DNA from: JBFWNZ01 sp050250795
GTDB taxonomy: Bacteria > Pseudomonadota > Alphaproteobacteria > UBA8366
Length of the DNA: 6,130 bases
Direction of reading: 5' to 3'
Assembly: GCA_050250795.1 (NCBI GenBank)
Contig: JBFWNZ010000245.1
Location: 1-6,130, forward strand
Within the stretch, counting starts at the first letter, position 1, and every line of letters begins with the position of its first letter. Shown here one piece after another: positions 1-4,251 of this stretch. The notes beneath the pieces were generated by a model. The model saw only the letters and a list, made by a program, of their open reading frames with translations, did not search any database and was not told the DNA's origin. A program made the translations under genes and the position numbers.

Positions 1-749
1 GCGCCGTCGCGGACCGCGATCACGGTGCTGCGCAGCTGTTCCAGATCGGTGAACTCGCCCGGCGTGCGCAGCGTCACTTCAAGGTTGCCGCGTTCCAGCT
101 CGCCGGCCGGAACCGTGATGTTCGCCGCCTGGATCGCCTCGCGCACCTGATCCAGGGTCAGCCCGAAGGCCTTGACCTTCGCATCGCTGACATTGACCTG
201 GATTTCGCGTTCGAGGCCGCCCCAGACGTCCACCGCCGCCACGCCGGGGATACGCTCAAGGCGGTATGACATCTGCTCGTCGACCAACTGGCGGAGCTCG
301 ACAGGGTCAAGGTTTCCGCCGAGCCCCAGAACGAGAATGGGCCGGGCATTCGCGTCGAATTTGCGGATCTGCGGCCGCTGCGCATCCTCGGGCAGGTTGT
401 CGACCACACGTTCCAGCCGGTCGCGAATATCGTTGGAGGCCACGTCGAGGTCGGCGCCCCAGGAAAACGAGACACGGACACTGCTGCTGCCTTCGCTGGA
501 AACCGACGTGATCTCCTCGACGCCCGGCACCACCGCCACGGCCTGCTCGATCAGCCGCGTGACCAGTTGCTCCATCTCCATCGGACTGGCGTTGTCGTAG
601 TCCGTGCTGACGGTGAGCGTCGGATAGGTGATGTCCGGGAACAGGTCGATCGGCAGACGGCCCAGCGAGATCAGGCCCAGCGTGACGGCGATCAAGGTGC
701 CCATTACCGTGAAGATGGGCCGCCCGACGGTAAAACTGGCGAGTCTCAT
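1..749 (-). CDS. RND-family efflux permease, N-terminal part (runs off left edge)
   Basis: This is the inner-membrane pump subunit of a tripartite efflux system, expected to use the proton gradient to export drugs or other amphiphilic compounds. About 249 residues are visible of a usual length near 1000-1050. The N-terminus has the family pattern: a short cytoplasmic start (MRLASFTVGRP), a first membrane helix at about residues 12-31, then LPIDLFPDI and YPTLTVST. The porter (PN1) region follows, with ASPMEMEQLVT, SSEGSSSVRVSF and LPEDAQRPQI. The pattern fits the HAE1 (AcrB/MdtB-like) branch better than the heavy-metal CusA branch, but the central proton-relay residues are outside the window, so substrate cannot be judged. 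The ATG at 749 overlaps the adaptor stop codon as ATGA (746-749), which implies translational coupling in one operon. Family assignment is secure; the specific transporter name is not. Confidence 0.93.
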   Translation of the reverse strand, partial: MRLASFTVGRPIFTVMGTLIAVTLGLISLGRLPIDLFPDITYPTLTVSTDYDNASPMEMEQLVTRLIEQAVAVVPGVEEITSVSSEGSSSVRVSFSWGADLDVASNDIRDRLERVVDNLPEDAQRPQIRKFDANARPILVLGLGGNLDPVELRQLVDEQMSYRLERIPGVAAVDVWGGLEREIQVNVSDAKVKAFGLTLDQVREAIQAANITVPAGELERGNLEVTLRTPGEFTDLEQLRSTVIAVRDG

Positions 750-1963
750 CGCGGCCGTGTCCGTTCCGGACGGGTGTGCGAGTCCGAACCGGGCAGTACC
801 AAGGCGCTGCCATCGTTCAACAGGTGCTGGCCCAGCGTGACCACATCGCCGGAAAGGTCGGCCGGTTCCATAACCTGAACACGGTCTCCCTCGACGATAC
901 CGATACGCAGCGGCACGAAACGGGCCTGCCTTGCTTCGCGGTCCACTGAAAATACCCCGGTGCGACTGTTGCGCTCGACCAGGGCGGTCTGCGGGACGAT
1001 GACGGCGCCTTCGGCGGAACCGAGTTGAACCTGCGCGCGCACGAACATGCCCGGACGCAGGCGGCCTGCCGGATTCGGCAGTTCGACCTCGACCCGGGCC
1101 TGTCGCGAGGTTTCGCGCAGCAGGGGGGCGATACGCGCGACGCGGCCCTCGAAGGTTTCGCCAGGGTAGGGGTCGGCCATGACCATGACCGATTGGCCGA
1201 TACCGATCCGCACAAGGTCGCGCTCGGTCGCGAAGACCACGGCAACCAGATTGCCGATATCGAGCACCGAAACGATGGGCGTGTTCGCAGAGATGGTTGT
1301 CCCTTCATCGACGAAGCGTTCGCCGACCACCCGCGTCGGACCGCCGTCCTGCCACAAGGCCCGGACGGTCGTATAGGAAAGCCGAACCTCCGCCGCCTTC
1401 AATTGTGCTTCGCGCTGCAGGACCTGCGCTTCGGCCAGTTGAACGCGGGCTGCCTGGGCGCCTGCCTCGGCTTCGGCTGCGTCGAGTTCGGCCTCCGCCG
1501 CCACTTTCTGGCGATGCAAGGATCGCATCCGCTCCGCCGCCCGGCGTTTGGATTCAAGGGAACTGCGGCTTTCCTGAAGGCTTGCCTGCGCCACCCGAAG
1601 TTCGGCGCGGGCCTGTTCGACCTCCTGGACGAATTCGGCGTCGTCCAGCCGGGCGATGATGTCGCCCTGATGAACGGTATCGCCGATATCGACGGTCAGA
1701 GCCTCAAGCAACCCTCCGGTCTTTGCCGCAACCTCGAAGCGCGCAGCCGGAATCAGGGACCCGGTAAAACTCCTCACATCCCGGATTTCTCCGCGCTGAA
1801 CCGGCGCCGTCTCCACCGCAACGGCAGCCGCGCCCCGGCGCGGCGCGGAAGAGTCCGCCGCGGGTCCGGTTGCGACCCGCAAGCCGTAGACCCCTGCGGC
1901 CGCCGCCACCGCGCCGCCGATCAGGAGATAGAGCCGGAACTTTCCCCCGAGCCTCATCGTCAC
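746..1963 (-). CDS. Periplasmic adaptor (membrane-fusion) subunit of RND efflux pump
   Basis: This HlyD/AcrA-type adaptor bridges the RND permease to an outer-membrane channel. Counting from the GTG at 1963 it has 405 residues, normal for the family. An N-terminal hydrophobic segment (about residues 10-28) has no lipobox, so it is probably a membrane anchor rather than a lipid-anchored start. The first half of the lipoyl/barrel-sandwich domain follows (about 75-108, with KTGGLLEAL and VDIGDTVHQGD). A long Ala/Glu/Arg-rich coiled-coil hairpin spans about 110-195. The second lipoyl half (GERFVDEGTTISANTP) and a beta-barrel with RLRPGMFVRAQV (about 301-312) come next. The start is uncertain: GTG at 1963 and ATG at 1957 are both possible and neither has a good Shine-Dalgarno sequence. 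The gene is followed by the permease gene with an ATGA overlap. No outer-membrane channel gene or local TetR/MarR regulator is visible in the window. Confidence 0.92.
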   Translation of the reverse strand: MTMRLGGKFRLYLLIGGAVAAAAGVYGLRVATGPAADSSAPRRGAAAVAVETAPVQRGEIRDVRSFTGSLIPAARFEVAAKTGGLLEALTVDIGDTVHQGDIIARLDDAEFVQEVEQARAELRVAQASLQESRSSLESKRRAAERMRSLHRQKVAAEAELDAAEAEAGAQAARVQLAEAQVLQREAQLKAAEVRLSYTTVRALWQDGGPTRVVGERFVDEGTTISANTPIVSVLDIGNLVAVVFATERDLVRIGIGQSVMVMADPYPGETFEGRVARIAPLLRETSRQARVEVELPNPAGRLRPGMFVRAQVQLGSAEGAVIVPQTALVERNSRTGVFSVDREARQARFVPLRIGIVEGDRVQVMEPADLSGDVVTLGQHLLNDGSALVLPGSDSHTRPERTRPR

Positions 1964-1982
1964 CCGTCATCGTTCATTGTTA

Positions 1983-2008
1983 CCCCGCTCTCCAACGCCT
2001 GAGCGGGG
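1983..2008. repeat. Perfect 8-bp inverted repeat in efflux-operon leader
   Basis: CCCCGCTC (1983-1990) and GAGCGGGG (2001-2008) are perfect inverse complements separated by 10 bases. The repeat ends about 20 bases before the adaptor start on the minus strand. It could form an RNA hairpin in the leader or serve as a dyad operator for a regulator. It is not a normal terminator, because no T run follows on either strand. The structure is seen directly; the role is inferred. Confidence 0.55.
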
Positions 2009-2061
2009 ACGATCCGTCGCCTCCGAAAGGATTTTTCTCGTATCGGGACAGACCGGCCATG

Positions 2062-2087
2062 GGAACGCGACGACCTGGCCGACCGTT
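2062..2087 (+). promoter_or_regulatory. EcfG-type (general stress response sigma factor) promoter
   Basis: GGAAC at 2062-2066 and CGTT at 2084-2087 are separated by exactly 17 bases. This matches the GGAAC-N16/17-CGTT consensus known for alphaproteobacterial EcfG/RpoE2/SigT general-stress sigma factors. It points at the small lipoprotein gene. Transcription would start about 7-9 bases past CGTT, giving a 5' leader of roughly 45 bases that retains the strong ribosome-binding site at 2129. The position in a non-coding gap, the correct orientation and the distance all support it. A chance match is possible because the motif has only nine fixed bases. Confidence 0.6.
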
Positions 2088-2091
2088 CGAA

Positions 2092-2119
2092 TTTATGCGG
2101 GGCCTCTTCAACGGTCCAA
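2092..2119 (-). promoter_or_regulatory. Candidate sigma-70 promoter of the efflux operon
   Basis: On the minus strand TTGGAC (2119-2114) is followed after 16 bases by CATAAA (2097-2092), a moderate match to TTGACA/TATAAT. Transcription would begin near 2085 and give a leader of about 120 bases that includes the inverted repeat at 1983-2008. The match is imperfect and other positions cannot be excluded. Confidence 0.28.
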
Positions 2120-2126
2120 GGGACCG
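2112..2126. repeat. Short perfect inverted repeat before lipoprotein RBS
   Basis: CGGTCC (2112-2117), AAG, then GGACCG (2121-2126) form a 6-bp perfect dyad with a 3-base centre. In the lipoprotein mRNA it would be a tight hairpin ending two bases before the Shine-Dalgarno AAGGAGG. On DNA it overlaps the proposed -35 box of the divergent efflux promoter, so it could also be an operator. Role unknown. Confidence 0.4.
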
Positions 2127-2128
2127 AC

Positions 2129-2135
2129 AAGGAGG
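2129..2135 (+). promoter_or_regulatory. Strong ribosome-binding site
   Basis: AAGGAGG lies five bases before the ATG at 2141. It is the strongest Shine-Dalgarno match I see in the window and fixes the start of the small lipoprotein gene. Confidence 0.8.
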
Positions 2136-2140
2136 ACAGC

Positions 2141-2389
2141 ATGCGTGCATTCATCGTTGCAATTGCCTTGGCGGGATCGCTCGCAGCCTGCGCCGACCAG
2201 CGCCAGGAACTTGCCGCTCACGTTGCCAATCAGGGCTATCAGAACGTTCGGTTCACCGGATGGGAATATTGCCAGGTCGGCATCCCCGGTCAGGGATTCG
2301 TCGGGCAGCGCGGCGGCGCTGTGACGGAAGCAACCGCGTGCCTGCCGATGGGACACGACCCGTACATCTACTTCGACGACCAGGGTTAG
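2141..2389 (+). CDS. Small predicted lipoprotein of unknown function
   Basis: I do not recognise this 82-residue protein by name. It starts with a short basic n-region (R2), a hydrophobic core (about residues 4-14) and a lipobox L14-A15-A16-C17, so signal peptidase II should cleave before C17 and leave a lipidated protein of about 66 residues. Position +2 is Ala, not the inner-membrane retention Asp, so outer-membrane sorting is likely if the E. coli Lol rule holds. The mature part has two further cysteines, C44 and C67, that could form a disulfide, and an aromatic/acidic end (YIYFDD). The TGW.YC ... F...G......C pattern loosely resembles small single-disulfide domain proteins seen in alphaproteobacteria and phages, but only as a weak impression. 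The strong Shine-Dalgarno and the EcfG-type promoter upstream argue that the gene is real and stress-induced. It stands alone, with a tRNA facing it downstream. Confidence 0.8.
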   Translation: MRAFIVAIALAGSLAACADQRQELAAHVANQGYQNVRFTGWEYCQVGIPGQGFVGQRGGAVTEATACLPMGHDPYIYFDDQG

Positions 2390-2410
2390 CCTGAACGCGC
2401 TGCATCGCCC

Positions 2411-2428
2411 CCATCCGCGGCGGGATGG
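2411..2428. repeat. Hairpin between lipoprotein gene and tRNA
   Basis: CCATCC (2411-2416) pairs with GGATGG (2423-2428) across a 6-base loop. It lies between two facing transcription units and its right arm includes the encoded CCA of the tRNA. There is no T run on either strand, so it is at best a weak terminator or a processing structure. Confidence 0.3.
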
Positions 2429-2501
2429 TGAGCCGGGAGGGACTCGAACCCTCGACCCACAGATTAAAAGTCTGTTGCTCTACCGACTGAGCTACCGGCT
2501 C
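2426..2501 (-). tRNA. tRNA-Lys (anticodon UUU), with encoded CCA
   Basis: Read on the minus strand this is a complete 76-base cloverleaf. The acceptor arm GAGCCGG (2501-2495) pairs with CCGGCTC (2436-2430), followed by discriminator A and CCA (2428-2426). The D arm has GCTC...GAGC. The anticodon stem ACAGA/TCTGT encloses the loop CTTTTAA with anticodon TTT. The T arm contains GGTTCGAGTCC. No intron or mismatch is visible. It sits alone, downstream of the CRP-like gene on the same strand, and faces the lipoprotein gene. No integrase or duplicated tRNA end is nearby, so there is no sign that it served as an integration site here. Confidence 0.97.
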
Positions 2502-2523
2502 GCCTTCTGCGCCCGGCATGGTA

Positions 2524-2542
2524 CCGCCCGGCGTAAGGGCGG
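2524..2542. repeat. GC-rich hairpin between crp-like gene and tRNA
   Basis: CCGCCC (2524-2529) and GGGCGG (2537-2542) pair around a 7-base loop. It lies between the CRP-like gene and the tRNA, just after the proposed tRNA -10 box. With no T run following, it is not a convincing intrinsic terminator; it could be a processing element in the tRNA leader. Confidence 0.3.
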
Positions 2543-2544
2543 CC

Positions 2545-2572
2545 AGCATGCCGACGGCAGACGCAATGTCAA
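2545..2572 (-). promoter_or_regulatory. Candidate promoter for tRNA-Lys
   Basis: A perfect TTGACA -35 box (2572-2567, minus strand) is followed after 16 bases by CATGCT (2550-2545), a weak -10 box. Transcription would start near 2538, about 36 bases before the mature tRNA 5' end. The gap after the CRP-like stop codon suits an independent tRNA promoter. Confidence 0.42.
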
Positions 2573-2606
2573 GCCGCCGCGCCGAAAAAGGCTGAGCCGC
2601 AACGCA

Positions 2607-3305
2607 CTACTCGCCGCGGAATTCCTCGACCATTTCTTCGAGCCGTTCGACATCGGTCACGACCAGGGCTCCGGCGTCGCGCCGCACTAGGCCGTTGCGC
2701 GCCAGATCGCCCAGCACGCGAGCCACGGTCTCCCGCGTGGTGCTGACCCGGCTGGCGATATCGCCATGGATGGGGATGGGTTTGATGCGGGCAGTGTTGT
2801 CCGCAGAGGTGCCCTGCTTGGCGAGCCGCAGCAACTCGGCATAAACGCGGTTGTTGGCGCCAAGCGTGCTCAGATCCATGATCCGTTCGGTCGAGGTGCG
2901 GATGATCTGCGCCATGTGCTTCATGATCTGAAGCGCCACGCCGGGATGCTCGAGCAGCAGGGCGTGGAAGACATCCGGCGACAGCATCGCGACGGTCGTG
3001 TCCTCCAGCGCCACGCAGTTTGCCGAACGGGGCTGGTTGTCGATGGCCGCCAGTTCTCCGAAATATTCGCCGGCCCCGAGGTCGTCGAATGTCACCTCGC
3101 GTCCGGACAGAGAATAGTTCACGACACGCACCCGGCCACGCGCGATGACATACACTTCGCGGCTGTCGCTCTGGCGATCGATGATCTGCTCCTGCGCGGC
3201 GAATGTGCGCCACCGGCAACGCGTCTCCAGGCCCGCCACAGCAGCAGCCGGCAAGCCCTTGAAGATTTCGACATGCGCGAGAGATGGCGTCTCGTCTGCG
3301 GGCAT
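2607..3305 (-). CDS. CRP/FNR-superfamily transcriptional regulator, CRP-like
   Basis: A 232-residue cytoplasmic DNA-binding regulator, normal length for the family. The N-terminal cyclic-nucleotide-binding domain spans about residues 10-125 and has the phosphate-binding cassette F82-G83-E84-L85 and R93-S94-A95, which matches the E. coli CRP residues that hold cAMP. A dimerisation helix follows (about 125-150), then a winged helix-turn-helix (about 178-207) with R191-E192-T193-V194 and R196, the CRP-type recognition set. Only two cysteines (C30, C97) are present, so an FNR-type iron-sulfur cluster is unlikely. Start choice: the reading frame is open up to 3470, but the sequence above 3305 is unlike the family. 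ATG at 3305 has a G-rich stretch (3315-3320) nine bases upstream; ATG at 3314 would add only three residues. The gene diverges from the DUF502 gene. Ligand and targets are unknown, and no TGTGA-N6-TCACA site was noticed in the window. Confidence 0.9.
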   Translation of the reverse strand: MPADETPSLAHVEIFKGLPAAAVAGLETRCRWRTFAAQEQIIDRQSDSREVYVIARGRVRVVNYSLSGREVTFDDLGAGEYFGELAAIDNQPRSANCVALEDTTVAMLSPDVFHALLLEHPGVALQIMKHMAQIIRTSTERIMDLSTLGANNRVYAELLRLAKQGTSADNTARIKPIPIHGDIASRVSTTRETVARVLGDLARNGLVRRDAGALVVTDVERLEEMVEEFRGE

Positions 3306-3406
3306 ACCGCCCATCCCCCCATTGTCAACCGGCCTTACCCCACCGAGGCGGTGAACTTTACATGGCGGTGGAGCATGAGGCGAGCGGATATCTCCCCCTG
3401 CGCCTC

Positions 3407-3434
3407 TTAACGGCCGCAATCGGATACATATAAT
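3407..3434 (+). promoter_or_regulatory. Sigma-70 promoter for the DUF502 gene
   Basis: TATAAT (3429-3434) is a perfect -10 box. Sixteen bases upstream is TTAACG (3407-3412), a 4-of-6 match to TTGACA. Transcription should start near 3441, giving a leader of about 43 bases before the ATG at 3484. A perfect -10 box in such a GC-rich gap is unlikely to be chance. Confidence 0.55.
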
Positions 3435-3438
3435 CGGA
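3418..3438 (+). repeat. Direct repeat AATCGGA flanking the -10 box
   Basis: AATCGGA occurs at 3418-3424 and 3432-3438, 14 bases start to start. The second copy overlaps the last three bases of the TATAAT box. It could be a binding site of a response-regulator type protein or may be chance. Confidence 0.25.
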
Positions 3439-3473
3439 ACGTCTTTGCGATATCGCGGGACCCGACTCATGCA

Positions 3474-3479
3474 TGAGGA
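3474..3479 (+). promoter_or_regulatory. Ribosome-binding site deciding the DUF502 start
   Basis: TGAGGA ends four bases before the ATG at 3484. The alternative ATG at 3469 and the TTG at 3445 have no comparable Shine-Dalgarno sequence, so 3484 is preferred. Confidence 0.6.
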
Positions 3480-3483
3480 CCGA

Positions 3484-4251
3484 ATGAACGACCTTCCTCC
3501 CGACGCGCCAGAGACCGCACCGGCCCCTCGCGGCGCGCGCGTTCGGGTTCATCGGTTCCGCGTCGGGCTGTTCGCACGCCTCAAAGCCTATTTCTTTGCC
3601 GGCGTCCTCGTGACCGCGCCGATTGCGATCACGGCCGCCGTCGCAATCTGGTTCATCAACCTCGTCGATGCGCAGATCGTTCCGTTGATCCCCGAGCAAT
3701 GGAACCCGGACACCTATCTCCGCGAGCATGTGGGTTTGAATGTCGGCCTGCCGGGCCTGGGCCTGCTGGTCCTCGTGGCAGCCATCACGCTGATCGGTGC
3801 CTTCGCCGCCGGCCTGGTTGGACGGATCGTGGTGCGGGCCGGGGACAGCGTCCTGGCCCGCATGCCCGTGATCCGCACGGTTTACGGCGCCTCCAAGCAA
3901 ATCCTGGAAACCGTCCTGCGCAATCAATCCAATGCGTTCCGGCAGGCGGTGATGATCGAATACCCGCGCCGGGGCCTCTGGACCATCGGCTTCATCACCG
4001 GCGAAACGCAGGGAGAAGTGCAAAGCCTGACGGATGACAAGGTCTACAACGTCTTCGTCCCGACCACCCCCAATCCGACATCGGGTTTCCTGCTGTTCGT
4101 CCCCGAGCGGGATATCGTCATTCTCACGATGACGGTCGAAGAAGCCGTCAAGCTCATCATCTCCGGCGGCATCGTGGCGCCGCCCGAACGCCCTGCGACA
4201 GCAGCGGCAGGACGCCAGCCGAAGCGGGCCGTCAGCCGGACCGAAGCGTAA
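3484..4251 (+). CDS. DUF502 family integral membrane protein
   Basis: A 255-residue member of the DUF502 family, whose biochemical role is not established. After a polar Pro/Arg-rich N-terminus there are two membrane helices, at about residues 36-60 and 89-112. A conserved soluble region follows, with GDSVLARMPVIRTVYGASKQ (about 120-139), then WTIGFITGET (166-175) and VPTTPNPTSGFLLFVP (192-207). These are typical family motifs. The C-terminal tail (about 232-255) is Ala/Arg-rich, variable and probably disordered. The start at 3484 follows TGAGGA; upstream in-frame ATG (3469) and TTG (3445) codons would add 5 or 13 residues. The last 20 bases overlap the 3' end of recG on the opposite strand. 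From memory, DUF502 genes often lie near recG in alphaproteobacteria, which supports the taxonomic guess and hints at conserved neighbourhood rather than shared function. Confidence 0.9.
   Translation: MNDLPPDAPETAPAPRGARVRVHRFRVGLFARLKAYFFAGVLVTAPIAITAAVAIWFINLVDAQIVPLIPEQWNPDTYLREHVGLNVGLPGLGLLVLVAAITLIGAFAAGLVGRIVVRAGDSVLARMPVIRTVYGASKQILETVLRNQSNAFRQAVMIEYPRRGLWTIGFITGETQGEVQSLTDDKVYNVFVPTTPNPTSGFLLFVPERDIVILTMTVEEAVKLIISGGIVAPPERPATAAAGRQPKRAVSRTEA

Noticed and set aside
1025..2002. A 325-codon open frame on the plus strand
   Set aside because: It lies antisense to the adaptor gene, whose protein has a full family architecture. The opposite-strand product has no recognisable pattern and arises from high GC content.
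2426..2501. tRNA-Lys as an integration (att) site for a mobile element
   Set aside because: No integrase, no repeated tRNA 3' end and no change in gene character are visible on either side.
2253..2549. Minus-strand frame containing VAQSVEQ...WVEGSSPSR
   Set aside because: This is the well-known spurious translation of a tRNA gene, here tRNA-Lys, not a protein.
2581..2600. Possible terminator after the CRP-like gene (GGCTCAGCC then TTTTT on the minus strand)
   Set aside because: The stem is only three base pairs, too weak for an intrinsic terminator despite the T run.
3301..3328. TTGACA on the minus strand (3328-3323) just before the CRP-like start
   Set aside because: Its -10 box would fall on the start codon, and transcription would begin inside the gene with no suitable later start. 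It is probably chance.
3436..3460. A second GGAAC (3436-3440) just after the TATAAT box
   Set aside because: No CGTT follows at a 16-17 base spacing, so it does not make an EcfG promoter.
3306..3470. N-terminal extension of the CRP-like protein up to 3470
   Set aside because: The added 55 residues are Pro/Arg/Gly-rich, unlike the family, and would run over the divergent promoter region. The start at 3305 gives normal length.
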